Positions 1 to 10,739 of a DNA stretch of 64,000 bases are shown here, piece after piece (the first letter of the stretch is position 1; the number at the start of each line of letters is the position of its first letter). The stretch covers positions 48,264 through 112,263 of the forward strand of contig JAACJM010000261.1 of the NCBI GenBank assembly GCA_013368315.1. The letters are read 5' to 3'. Below the pieces are notes generated by a model. The model ran no database searches. It saw nothing but the letters and a program-made list of their open reading frames with translations, and had not been told where the DNA came from. The position numbers and the translations under genes are program-made. The stretch is from Tetrapyrgos nigripes (taxonomy: Eukaryota; Basidiomycota; Agaricomycetes; Agaricales; Campanellaceae).

Positions 1-2783
1 CTTGGGCCATCAGGTTGTTTAGTTTTGTCTTCGTCGACATCCATTGGTTCAGGTTCGTGTTCCTGAGAAGTTGGAGTTTCAGTTGTATTTTCTTCTGTAG
101 TTTCTAATGGTTCTTGATTTTTGTTTTGTAACTCCCCTTCAACTTGCAATTTGGACGTTAAGAATTGCAAGTTGCGTTCTACATTCACTTTAGTACCAAA
201 GTAGACATAATGGCCTTTTGAATGATCGTCAAAGCCTAACCAAACTCCACGTTTTCCTTTAGGAGTTAGTTTACTAGTTCTTGCTTCGTCATATACAATG
301 CAAGGTGTACCAAAGCTATGTAGATTGTCTAAGTTTGCGTTAACACCGTAACATTTAAAATAGGGAGTTTGCATTTTTAATGCAGTTTTTGGAGATCTAT
401 TAAGTATGTACATAGTATAAAGTCCTGCATGCCACCATAAACAATTAGGTAGTTTTCCAGTATGCAGATTAACACGAATACCATTCATGATATGTTGATG
501 TATGTTTTCAGCAACTCCATTTTGCTGAGACGTGTCATGAACTGTATAACGTGCAATTGTACCTTGTGCTTTCAGGTAGTTTTTGAATGCACCCAAAGTA
601 AATACGGCATCGTTGTCTGATTGTAGAATTTTAACTTTGATACCATATTGCGTAAATAGTTCAGTAGTAAATGTAACCCATTGGGTATGAGCTTCGTCTT
701 TTGTTTTAAGTGGAGATAATATTAACCAACGCGTACAGTCGTCGACGATGGTTAACCAGTATTTGTAGCCTTCAATAGAGGCAGTTCGTAATGGACCAAA
801 TATATCAATATGAAAATGGTCTCCGAAGTTTTCTGCTAATTCTGAAGTACGTTGTTTCGGAACAGAAAGTCTGTGTATATTATTGATGATGCAGTCTTCG
901 CATTGAGTTTCTGTCCAATCATCAATAATGATTGTAATAATAGATTTATCTGTTTTTAGTAATGTTTTTAGATTTGTATAACTCATATGACCAATTTGTT
1001 TGTGAAGTTCGTATAAACTTAAAGTAGCAACGTTATCACTCAATTTTTTAGTTGTGATGGAGTAAAGTTTGGTGCTCTCGTGTATAACGCCAATGAAATT
1101 GTCCTTGTCATTATGTATTGTACATAAATGATCATGAAAAGTAAAAGTATAGTCCGCTTTTTGTGAAATACTGATTAAAGTAAACGGAAGTTTTGAGTTA
1201 TAGTATACATTTTTAAGAGTGATCGATGAAGACTCACCATTGTCCTTCCTAACTTCTACCCGCATATCGCCTGCTAATTGAAGATCTAGATGCTCTGAAT
1301 TGGCAACAGTTAAAGTTACGGCAGGCGTAGTATGAACGTTAAAAAGTAAGTTAAGATACGGTGTACAGTGTATAGTAGCACCAGAATCAATGATATGCAT
1401 ATGATCTTGGTCAGAGATCGCGGTAAAAGCAGGTAGGGAAATATGATGACTCACTGGAGTCTCTGAGTCTTCCATCTCAACGTCGCCTGAAGAAATCGAC
1501 TGTACCCAGTCCGATTGCGAAGTTGACATAGTCGCAATTTGAGAAGAAGAAGACGCAGGCATGGAGATGGCAACTGATGCATTCTCCTTGGTCTTGCCTT
1601 TGTTGGATTGTTTAGTAATCCCTTTTTTCTTCATAGCTTCTTTGGACTTTTCAGTCCACGGTTCTGGGCACGTCTGGGTCGTATGACCCATCTTGTTGCA
1701 GTTGAAGCACTTCCGATCCTTTTTGACATCAGAAGGCTTGTGGAACGGCGCTGCGGTGTTAGCGCGTTCCCCTTTTGACTTGTCCGATCGTTGAGCACCA
1801 CCTTGACTAGTGCTACCGGACTTCTTGTCGGACTTCTTCGAAGGATACGTTCGAGCATTGCTCAAACGATAGTTAGTGAATTCCTTCTTTAGCCACGCAA
1901 TGAGGTCAACGGCTCTGTATACGGGTTTCTCCCCTTCAGCTGCAGTAGTGGCATCCCATGTAGCTGCAGCTGCATCCACAGTTGCTTCGTAAGAACTGCG
2001 AACAAAGTGATAGTGTGGAGGAATAATCCCCACTAGAGCTGAGTAAAAAACTTGATCTGAGACATCTATGTCTCTCTTCTTGATAGAAGCCCACAGATCC
2101 TGAGCTTCATCGAGGAGCTTATCAAACTCCCAGACTGGTTTATGTAAGTTGAAGAGTTTCCACAGCTCGTTAGACTCTTGAACTGTGGATGAAGGGTCGA
2201 AACGTTGCTTGAGCTTGTTGATAAGCTCTATCGCATCTGACTCTTCGATGTAGTGGATCATGATTTTATCATCAATCTTGCCTGTAATAGCGTTAAAACA
2301 GGCTAGTTTGACAGTATTACCAGGATGTAACCCGGAACTTTTAAAGTGTTGGTGACGAATCACCCGTATAGCATTATTAACGCGGAAGTACCACATCTTC
2401 CAATTCTCACTGCCAGTAAGAACTGTCAGGGAATCAAAAGCTTTGTTGATGTCGCTGAGCGGCATCATGTAGTTGGGGTTCGTGTTTTCGGGCATAGATA
2501 ATGCGACCGACGAAGTAGAGGTAGATGGAGGAGATGATGGTGGAGTAGGGGCAGTATCCCGGACATCAGTCCTAGTATTTTCGCCAGCATCAGACATAAT
2601 GGGATCAAGTGGGAATGGAAGAGGGTTTTGGAAGAGAGGATCAGGTGGTTGTGCTTGCGAAGTAGATGATACGGGCGGAGTAGGAGTATGGGTACCAGAG
2701 GGGTGTGCACTAGAGTGGCGACTGGTAGTAGGAAGTGGGATATCTGGGGCTGATCCTTGAGATCGAGTTTGTCGACTAGTCAT
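1..2783 (-). CDS. Ty1/Copia gag-pol polyprotein, 5' two thirds (runs off window)
   Basis: Open frame of about 927 codons from ATG at 2783 to the left edge; I read it at both ends in the same frame. In order it shows a Copia-type gag domain, a CX2CX4HX4C zinc knuckle (CFNCNKMGHTTQTC, near 1680-1725), an aspartic protease site (IIDSGAT, near 1385), the GAG-pre-integrase H-H-C-C finger (LHKQIGH ... CEDC, near 900-1010) and the DDE integrase (HIDIFG, QSDND, and Glu in VAENIH). Reverse transcriptase and RNase H must lie left of position 1. Such polyproteins make virus-like particles, copy the RNA and integrate the cDNA. The frame is unbroken in the visible part and keeps CpG sites, so the insertion is probably younger than the decayed DNA next to it. 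Confidence 0.9.
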   Translation of the reverse strand, partial: MTSRQTRSQGSAPDIPLPTTSRHSSAHPSGTHTPTPPVSSTSQAQPPDPLFQNPLPFPLDPIMSDAGENTRTDVRDTAPTPPSSPPSTSTSSVALSMPENTNPNYMMPLSDINKAFDSLTVLTGSENWKMWYFRVNNAIRVIRHQHFKSSGLHPGNTVKLACFNAITGKIDDKIMIHYIEESDAIELINKLKQRFDPSSTVQESNELWKLFNLHKPVWEFDKLLDEAQDLWASIKKRDIDVSDQVFYSALVGIIPPHYHFVRSSYEATVDAAAATWDATTAAEGEKPVYRAVDLIAWLKKEFTNYRLSNARTYPSKKSDKKSGSTSQGGAQRSDKSKGERANTAAPFHKPSDVKKDRKCFNCNKMGHTTQTCPEPWTEKSKEAMKKKGITKQSNKGKTKENASVAISMPASSSSQIATMSTSQSDWVQSISSGDVEMEDSETPVSHHISLPAFTAISDQDHMHIIDSGATIHCTPYLNLLFNVHTTPAVTLTVANSEHLDLQLAGDMRVEVRKDNGESSSITLKNVYYNSKLPFTLISISQKADYTFTFHDHLCTIHNDKDNFIGVIHESTKLYSITTKKLSDNVATLSLYELHKQIGHMSYTNLKTLLKTDKSIITIIIDDWTETQCEDCIINNIHRLSVPKQRTSELAENFGDHFHIDIFGPLRTASIEGYKYWLTIVDDCTRWLILSPLKTKDEAHTQWVTFTTELFTQYGIKVKILQSDNDAVFTLGAFKNYLKAQGTIARYTVHDTSQQNGVAENIHQHIMNGIRVNLHTGKLPNCLWWHAGLYTMYILNRSPKTALKMQTPYFKCYGVNANLDNLHSFGTPCIVYDEARTSKLTPKGKRGVWLGFDDHSKGHYVYFGTKVNVERNLQFLTSKLQVEGELQNKNQEPLETTEENTTETPTSQEHEPEPMDVDEDKTKQPDGP

Positions 2784-2841
2784 ATACTAGTAGAGAGTAA
2801 AGCAGAGTAGAACAAGTGTTTATCGGAGTTATAGCAAGCTA

Positions 2842-2857
2842 GGCGGGGCCCATAACC
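2842..2857 (-). other. Primer-binding site, initiator-tRNA half type
   Basis: On the minus strand, immediately after the LTR, the sequence GGTTATGGGCCCCGCC complements the anticodon arm of initiator methionine tRNA rather than its 3' end. Drosophila copia is primed the same way by a cleaved half-tRNA. This fixes the LTR boundary at about 2858 and the direction of the element. Confidence 0.7.
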
Positions 2858-3092
2858 TATTAGACTTAGGTTATCTTAGCGAATAGTCTTAGCGAGAGTC
2901 ACAAAGTGGGGGGTAAGAGTGTGCGAACGTATCTCGCTTGACTCTCAAGTATATATCATTAATCAGAGTAGTATAATAATATAAATAGTCTAAGTATATC
3001 CGTATGATCATTTGACTGTATGTCCGCAGTACCTGATTGATGTCGTATGCGTAGTAGCTTAGTAATATGATCATTATCATTTAATTCCAACA
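2858..3092 (-). repeat. 5' LTR of the Copia element
   Basis: About 235 bp between a TGTTGGAA start on the minus strand at 3092, the start typical of Copia LTRs such as Ty1, and the primer site at 2857. The partner LTR lies outside the window, so identity and age cannot be judged. The last bases read TAATA rather than the usual CA, so the inner boundary may be off by a few bases. The outer flank (3093-3097, gattt) would be one copy of the target duplication. Confidence 0.65.
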
Positions 3093-5371
3093 GATTTCTT
3101 ACCTGATGCAAGGGCAGGGGATTGCTCGCGTTCATGATGGGCATGTCAGGAACAGGTGTTGAGCTTGTGGAAGGCAAGGGCTGGATGGACAGGAGTTGTC
3201 TTTGCTCATGTTGGCATTCAAAACAGGCACATTGCACCAATGAATGTGTGTTTTGCTCTCACTGAAGAGCTTCACGTTGATGATGAGCATGCTGTGCAAT
3301 AGAACAGCAATTGCGAACTGGGCCTGAAGATGATGCAATGATCCAGATAAGTATGCTACATTATGCATCTTTTATAAGCTTACCATTAACTGGAGTGAGT
3401 TGAGTTGCTTGAGGGATAGGTAGTGCATTTGCAGTGGGGGCAATAGCTGCAGGTGTCTGAGCAGGTCTTGGTGTGTTGTAGTTGATATGTTGAAGAGGTC
3501 GACATGTATTGTGTGCAGACTATGTACAGTCATCAGTATAAAAATAAAAGAAATGGAAGGTTTCATACAGATGAAGGTGTAGGGGAGTCAACACGTTGAA
3601 AAGAAGCCAACGAAGGTAAAAAGGACTGAAATGCTCAGTTAGTCTTTAGATTAGTAGATATATCCATTGGAGACATACCAAATTGCCATGGATGAAATGT
3701 TGCCCATGTCGTTCATTCAGGGAACCACCCAAAAACACATCTTTGTTGCAAGCCTGACCATTTGCAGAGTGCTGAGTAGCCCAGTTTTCATCTTGAAGAC
3801 CAGGAATAATTTGTCTTCTTCAGAGACTGTGGGTCATGTCTTGCACTCTCTGAGAGGTCCTAAAATTCTGTCGAACATGTTGTTGGTGACATTGTGGGGT
3901 ACTAAGACTATTAGAATCTGACCTGAACTGAGGTGAGACCTAGACCCAAGCAGCTAGAGTGAAAAGGAAAGTACTTACATGCACGGTTGGGGACAGTCAC
4001 AGGAGGGAAAGGAAAGCTGCATTAGCAACACAGCAATGAACACTTGATGAACACAGACACATTACAGTTGGGACCCATTGAAGAACTTTCTAGCACTACA
4101 CTACAAAGGGTGAGCTTACTGTGCCTATTGACATTGGCATTGGACAGTGGAAAGGAGTTTTTAAAAAGCATCTATTTGTATAAGTGACAGCGAAGACAAT
4201 AAACTACCTAAAGCTTGGCCAGGGGTTCAAACCATGGAAGGATGTGAAGGTGAGGTAGACCGCGTTTCTAAAAAGACATTAGCATAGGAAGTAATGGACA
4301 GGTGAAGAGGGCATACCATGATGATGTGGCTTTGTTGACTTTCACTGTTGACTGACTGTTGCATGTCCCATTGCTCCAGTTCAAGAGGTACCAACATTGG
4401 TAAAGAGTTGTCCTCATCAATTTTGGACACATTGTTTGGAACATTGTTGATTGGCCTGCAAAAAGAGACTTGGGGTATGAGCATAATACATCTGAGTCAT
4501 GAAATGACAACTCACTGTGATAGTGGAATCATTGAAGCAGGCTGGTAGTGCATCATTGGTGTTGTAGTTGAAGGAGTGATCCTTGTGCATCCTTCAAAGT
4601 GTGTTGCATATTGGCAAACTGAGAAATTTCTGGAATCTTCAAGCCCTCGAAAGCACATTGTGTACATGTCTGGAATCTTCAAGTCCTCAAGAAAGCAGCA
4701 TGGGCAAATGACAGTTGCCTCAAAAAAGAGGATGCTGTTTTCAGTAGTGTTTGTTGATAATGATGATGAGGGTAGGAAAAAACAGCAATGAGCCTCAAAA
4801 ACAGCAAGGATTGCTCTGATCATGTCAGCAGGTCCAGATCACCAGCATGCCATGTCAGGCATTCTCTCTCTTCCTTCACTTGTAATTTCTCTTCATTCTA
4901 CTCAATGTTACATTATTTACTACCTATTGACTACCCACTTATTGGTGGACTGCTACTGATGAAGAAATTGACACCTCAGCAACAATGATGCAAGGTCAGA
5001 TATAAGCAGCTACATGCTAGCTAATCAGGTTTAAGATTTGTCTATAGGACAAACGGTCGTCTTTTGTGGTGTTGATTACCTACTACCAGAGAATTTTACT
5101 TATGCATCACCCCAGATCATGACAGACAACATTGAATCATTTCTTTGGGTACTATACATTTATTGCAGACTGCGGGAAGGACAGAAAAGGAGATTAAATT
5201 ATGACTGCATCAATTAAGGGAATAATGAGGAAGGAAGATTGTTACACCATCTACCACTTGTCAGCAGCACAGTTCCCTCTTCTTCACTCATCTCAACACA
5301 GCACCTTCTTCAATACCCACCTGCTTGTCACCTTTCTTGTCACCTTCTTCGCTACTTTCATCCCTGTCTTC
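3093..5371. other. CpG-poor stretch with no recognisable intact gene
   Basis: Short open frames on both strands do not resemble a family I know. On the minus strand an exon-like stretch ends at about 3103 with a good donor (CAG then GTAAG), so the Copia element seems to sit about 10 bases into an old intron. CpG is very rare and TpG/CpA frequent. I read it as decayed coding or transposon DNA. Confidence 0.5.
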
Positions 5372-7950
5372 TTATAAGAGCAGTGTACCATCCTTGTTGG
5401 CAAGCTCTAGGCCCAACAAGATGTAGTAACTCATGCCAACAGCTCTGTTATTAACAGTTAACTCCACAGTGTTGTAAACTCCTGGATCAAAATGTTCCTG
5501 TGGCATCAGCTCTATCATCTCTGTGTAAAATTCAGCTTGGTGTTCAATGGGGACCTTCATGAGACTTTTCTTGTCTCTGGTGATGGTTATACTGGTAGAA
5601 GATCCCTGATGAGCATACTTGTGAGTGATCTTCAGTACCACATTGCCTTCCATCAGTGCCTGGAAATTGAGAGCAATTTGTGACTTGTCCTTTATTGTCC
5701 ACATTTTGTCAAAATTGTTACCCAAGGCCATAAAACCCCACAGGGTGATACTAGGCAAGGTCTCTTGAGCTATCTCCACTGCGGGAGTCTCCTCCCATTG
5801 ATCCAACTCATCACCAACATAGATATGGATGCTATGGCCTCTTGCAAGCCTAATTTCATGCAGGATAGCAGCCACCTCCCCTGTAATTTTGTACTTCTTG
5901 TGGAAACAAATGGATGTCAACCTTGGCATGTCATTGACAACAGCTGCAAGCTTGACCAAGGTGTCGGAATCCGTAACCTGCCAAAATTGCACCTGCAAAA
6001 TTGTATCTTTGAACAGGTTCTTGTTGATAGCCTTGAGAACTCCATCAATGCCCACATTTGAAACAACTTCACCCAAGATCTTCACCCTGTTTCAAGTAAG
6101 ACTGAGTTCAAGCAGGTCTATCATCCTACATCCAAACAGTGATTGGCTACTTTGGAGATTAAGGCTGGTGCGACATTGGAGTATCTGCTGTCAGAGATTT
6201 TTTATGATAGATTGTACTTGACTAAGAAGTAGACAGAGATAGAAGCTATTGTAAGCAGCTGAAGAAACTTTGAAGTCTTGGCCTGGATGCTGGGCAGTCA
6301 TGTCCTTTATAAGGTAATCCCAGTCATCCTGAAGTATACACCTGCTGGGTCCATGCTCCAACTTTTTCCTTCTTTCTTCCATACAACAGACTTGGTCATT
6401 CAGCCAGTTCAGTTCCATGAGTTGATATGCCAATCACAGACTGCCTGATCCTTCAGGTGGTCACTGTCAAGTTCTTTGGTCATCTGCTGATGATAGTCCC
6501 ACAATTGTGCTCCCAGCAATGAAGTTCCTCCAAAAGTCCCCTCTCTATATCACTACAGTAATTATCCAACGCATAATTGATCTGCTGTTCCTCCTCCCTT
6601 TGAGATGTCAATCTCAATCAGAGCCAATTGGTGCACTGTATGATCTCATCAATGTCATGGTACAATTCAACATGTCTGTTCTCAATTTCCCTCCATTTTG
6701 CAGAGAAGTTGAGAAACACCAAGCCATCGTGCCATCCTCCATCTTCCAAGCTCTCTTCAACTGTGATGACATGCTTCCTATCCTCATATTGTAACTGCTG
6801 ACTTCTTGTATCATGTGTCATCAGAGTCCACTTTGTGAAGAGTGTTTCATAACTGTGTTGAAGGGGAAAATGATGGGGAATCACCATATTATGCCTCGGG
6901 ATGAGAGGTCCTTCCTGTCACAGATATTTGTTGCCAAATCATAATGTCAATGGTCCATGATAGACAGGTAATGCACCTTCACCCTTTCTTCTATGTTGTG
7001 GGTTAGCAAACGAATCCCTTGTTTTGGAACGTCTATCTTTGCCTGGGGGATATTATGCTTGTCGACATCAATTGATCAGGCACAGAAGACTTTGAAGGCA
7101 CAAGAAGACCTGGCTGATGACAATGGAGTGGGAGGAGAGGGAGAGGGAGAGGAGGACTCAGAGGAGGAGGATGCATGTGTATATATCCAACCAGTGTGTT
7201 CTGTCAAATCAAAGACAGTGATATAGAGTAATGGTTTCTTATCACTTTCACTTTTGCAAGTGAGAGTGTAGTATAGAGCATACTGAGGATCACTGAAGTG
7301 TTCTACCTGACTGAAGTATGATGTGATCCTGGGCAGAAAGTCATCTGCTCAAACCATCAGTGGCATGAGCTCTTCTTCTGTCTCATACCCAAATTTATCA
7401 CAAGTGGGTAAGGGAGATTCATCATTTAGTTTGACGGAAAGGGAAAATGGAGGTGCATCATCATATCCTGGATTTACACCCCATAGTATTATGCAGATAA
7501 TCAAGAGTCTGGCTTCCAAAACAAGCCAGCTTAAGATGGCCAGAGGTTTCAAGGAATTCTGGATGACAGTGAAGCAACTGATGTAGCCAGCCACAGAACT
7601 GACCACCCCGAAGAACAAAAGGATTTGAAAATTCAAGCGAAAGCAGTGAAGTTGTCCATCCTGATAAACCAGAAGTTTGGGTTCTTTTCTAAGCTGTTCC
7701 TCCACTATCACGTGTAATCATATTTTGATGACCAAGGGGATCATGGTGGCACAGAGAAAGCCACCAAGTGCCCTGGTGACAGGAAAGGCCCAACGAGTAA
7801 AGGATGGGAGGTGGTTATTTTTGTTGAGATTTGAAGCCCAATTTCTTTTTGTAGTTATCTGCTCAAAAACTGAAGTTAGTAACAAAGTTAATGGAAGACA
7901 TCAAGAAATAGTAAATGCACATTTTCCCTAGGCAGGGATTCGAATGGATG
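5372..7950 (-). pseudogene. Decayed large gene, N-terminal membrane segments, four in-frame TGA codons
   Basis: A minus-strand frame begins near 7900 and has hydrophobic segments (QILLFFGVVSSVAGYISCF, then WLVLEARLLIICIILWGV). A Ser/Pro-rich linker follows, then a long polar region, ending in a 237-residue open frame (6085-5372). The reading continues in the same frame through TGA codons at 7718-7720, 7349-7351, 7076-7078 and 6618-6620; each would be CGA (Arg) with one C-to-T change. A likely intron lies around 6900-6985 (branch-like ttgacat, acceptor cacag). Further on, near 6420-6500, real frameshifts appear. I do not recognise the family; similar uncharacterised proteins with N-terminal membrane segments are common in Agaricomycetes. 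Coding potential is clear, function unknown, and it is not intact. Confidence 0.7.
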
Positions 7951-8587
7951 CCCTGAGGTCCTGCAGGCTACATGTCAAATCACTGAGGTTCTTTTATGTA
8001 CAAGGGACGCAATAATGACTGATAACAAGTGCTGTGTACATACATAGTGCAAATTACAGGCGATAGAGTGTCTAAATGTATATCATCCACATTTCTGCCA
8101 CAGGATGAATTCGACATAGACTGTATTACGAGGCCAAATGAAATGGTGCGTTTCTGCATATGGCTATGTCAATTACATTTCAATTTCTCCCGACTTTCTC
8201 TTTCCACATTTTTCTGAATTGGCAATTTTCCATTTCATTTCTGACAGCTTACAGGGTCTAATGCATCCTTGTCAATCTCTTTTTCTTCTCTCTCATGCCA
8301 ATAGTATGTTTCTATAGCAGATAGAGGTACAATAGTAGGGGGAGATACTGCCCCAGCCTCGATAGACTCTTTCGTCCAATGACTGCAAACCTCCCAGAAG
8401 AAGAATGAGGGCAAGGAGCGTCCAAAGGTGCAACAGTGACTGCTGCTCACTCTAGGGCTCCAGTGCAAGGGACTTCGACTTTGAAAGATGGAGCAGATGC
8501 CCAGTGTTGATGATAGATGCCTGGATCATCAACTATTATTGTAGAGAGTGGGATTAGGAATTTGGAGGAGAGTATATACTATACTCT
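7951..8587. other. Intergenic, CpG-poor; part of a dispersed repeat
   Basis: No gene is seen. Around 8120-8205 the wording (tggctatgtcaattac and the following Cs and Ts) resembles 41380-41430 and 53870-53945, so a small dispersed sequence family is present. Confidence 0.4.
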
Positions 8588-8865
8588 TGCATGCAGAGGC
8601 ATCTTGCAGTGGATGCATTGGAGATGTGACCACGTCAAGCCACTGATGCACCTGTGTCCTATTCTGTCTCCAAAAATATAATCTATCAACAGGCCTATCT
8701 AAACTTTAGATAGATGGTCCATTTGGACTTCTATCTGTATCTATATCTGTGCTTCAGATATACAGGATTTCTGGACTCAAATCTGCAAGAGCAATAGACC
8801 ATCTTTCTTTTGCTTGAATAACTGTACAAATTAGACAGTTTTTTTTGTACTTATTTCTATAGGTG
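8588..8865 (+). repeat. Dispersed repeat, CpG-decayed copy
   Basis: It aligns end to end with 28536-28830. In the first 100 bases the 28.5-kb copy has 14 CpG sites and this copy keeps one; the others read TpG, CpA or TpA. Outside CpG the two copies are close, for example the shared atagatggtccatttggac. It joins directly onto the esterase remnant at 8866, where the other copy instead continues as repeat. Confidence 0.8.
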
Positions 8866-9361
8866 AAAGAAGTGACACCAACTTCAGCCAAGCAGAGCTC
8901 AGAAAAATAATGCTGGATTATTGGATTGCATTCACAAACATCCTGAATCTGAATGACAGTAAAGGCTCTTCAAGCTCGTAAGTCAGTCTCCTTCACTCTG
9001 AATGATAGTGTTAAACTTCATTCTTAAGGTCCCATTTAGCTGGAGTATGAAGCTCATAATTGAATCTCCTTCAATCTTCAGACTAGAGTCTAGTATCTGT
9101 ATAATGCTACTTACTTATGACCAGGTATTGATGCAGCTGAACAGCTATAACACAATGATCATGGATGATTTCCACAAGAGGGAAGGCTAGCATACTGAGG
9201 GCTGAACAGGTGAAATTGTTGTAGTGGCCACTGAAACCCATATCCTCATGAATTATCTTCATCATTTCTGTGACAAATCACGCTGAGCTTTTGCCACTGG
9301 CTTGAAGAGCTCCAATGTCATCAGCTGGATATTTGCATAAAGGCTACTATCTCCCTGTATA
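8866..9361 (+). pseudogene. Carboxylesterase remnant, 3' exons and downstream flank
   Basis: It matches exon 8 of the esterase copies (for example the stretch coding MLDYWIAFTNILNLNDSKG against MMDYWISFANTLNPNDGKG), then the exon 9-10 area (QLNSYNTMIMDDFHKRE against QLNGHNTTAIKDDFRER). From 9190 on it follows the 3' flank seen at 31025-31215. Upstream exons are missing, replaced by the repeat at 8588-8865. Most changes from the intact copies are C-to-T or G-to-A at former CpG sites. It is therefore an old third copy of the esterase family that has been truncated and mutated. Confidence 0.75.
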
Positions 9362-9372
9362 TGGTAGGCAAG

Positions 9373-9451
9373 AGCAGCACAGTTCAAATCCAATTTTCAC
9401 TCACATTTTGAAGCAAACCATGCCGTTCTCCCTGGTTCCCAGGCCCCTATT
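9373..9451 (+). repeat. Inverted repeat, left arm
   Basis: Its reverse complement matches 10643-10721 over 79 bp with only a few differences, mostly C/T or G/A. The shared core includes gcatggtttgcttcaaaatg. Confidence 0.75.
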
Positions 9452-10148
9452 TTTTCTATTTTCCCTCTTTGTAGTTGCTTCATAGTAGCCTCACCTGAGC
9501 GTAAATGATACTAAAACCACTGCAGCAGATTGTTTTTTATGGCATTTAGGAAGATATTCCCTTATGGTCATAGCTCTATTACTGAATCTGGGGTGCCATG
9601 GACACAAAAATATTGCGAAAAGAACATCACAATGAGGCCAAGTACTTCCTTTAGTGGGGTTCATAGGGCTCTGTATATGAGAGACTAGTATTGTGGACAG
9701 TTCAAAGTTACGAGCTTTTGGAATCAAATTTGGAGTGCAACTGCCTCATCTATACATTAATAGCCATGGTCTCAAGGAGCTGGAAGAGATAAAACAAGTA
9801 TGTAACTGCTTCCTCTGAAGCTTGCAGGACTCTTCCAATACTTAATTTACTCACATTAAAGAGCTTCTAGAATGTGTGATAAAGAGCACACACTTGGCTC
9901 TAAGCAGTAGTAGACAGAACAACAGTAGACAGATAACAATGAGAGACTAGTCCCAAGATGAAGTTAATATTGAATAAAGACAAGGAATACATGAGATGCT
10001 CACCTAGTCCCAAGACAAAGAGGTCAAGATGGGGACTAGGGAGCTATTACTCTAAGCTTATATATACAGAACAGAAAGAAAGATAAAGACTGAGCAAAGC
10101 GAAGAAAGGAATCAGAGAACTGTCCAGAACAATCAAAGTACAGCCTAT

Positions 10149-10252
10149 TGTCCCTGTAAGAGATGTATCATGAAAAGATGAACAAAAGATGAACAAGCTG
10201 TGTGTAGTGTCCCTGTAAGAGATGTATCATAAAAAGATGAACAAATGATGAA
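10149..10252 (+). repeat. Two-copy tandem repeat
   Basis: tgtccctgtaagagatgtat followed by A/G-rich sequence occurs at 10149 and again at 10208 with one or two differences per copy; the period is 59 bp. Confidence 0.8.
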
Positions 10253-10642
10253 ACAGGGGATGATAGCTGTGCATAAATGATCAAGGAAAGATGAACAAAA
10301 GATAGGGCAAAGGATGAACAAAACGATGAACAAAAGGCAGTGACTGATGAAGAAAAGAAACAGAAAATGAATGAAAATACCCTGAAAATAATACTGTCAT
10401 GACAGAATGTGTATCATTCTTTTTATTGATTTTACAGGTGGCTTCTGAGCCACAGACTCTTTGGAAAGAGTCAGGAGCAGGGCAGGAGACAATGAAAATT
10501 TATGTGTTCAGACCCAGGGCAGGTGGCTTAGAAAGTACAGCACAGGCTCACAGTCCATCATATGGCTCTAGGATGCATGTCTGAGAGCAAACAGCAGTCA
10601 ATGCAGTGTACAGACACAAAGACATGTTGTGAGGAATAGGAG

Positions 10643-10721
10643 AATAGGGGCCTAGGAACCAGTGAGAATGGCATGGTTTGCTTCAAAATGCGAGTGAAAA
10701 TTGGATTTGAACTGTGCTGCT
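10643..10721 (-). repeat. Inverted repeat, right arm
   Basis: Reverse-complement partner of 9373-9451. The pair brackets 1.2 kb without a gene. Confidence 0.75.
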
Positions 10722-10739
10722 TTCATCTACTGTACTCAG

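Larger units (their letters stand above)
9362..10739. other. CpG-poor spacer with inverted and tandem repeats
   Basis: No intact gene. It contains the two arms of a 79-bp inverted repeat (9373-9451 and 10643-10721) and a short tandem duplication at 10149-10252. The right-hand arm abuts the alpha-kinase remnant, so its 5' part has been rearranged away or lies undetected here. Confidence 0.5.

Noticed and set aside
3550..5240. KDZ-type transposase remnant
   Set aside because: I looked for the characteristic CPACF/GDG motifs and found only chance resemblances such as CPCCF on the minus strand without the surrounding pattern.
10140..10400. CRISPR-like or satellite array
   Set aside because: Only two imperfect copies of one unit; this is a eukaryotic tandem duplication.
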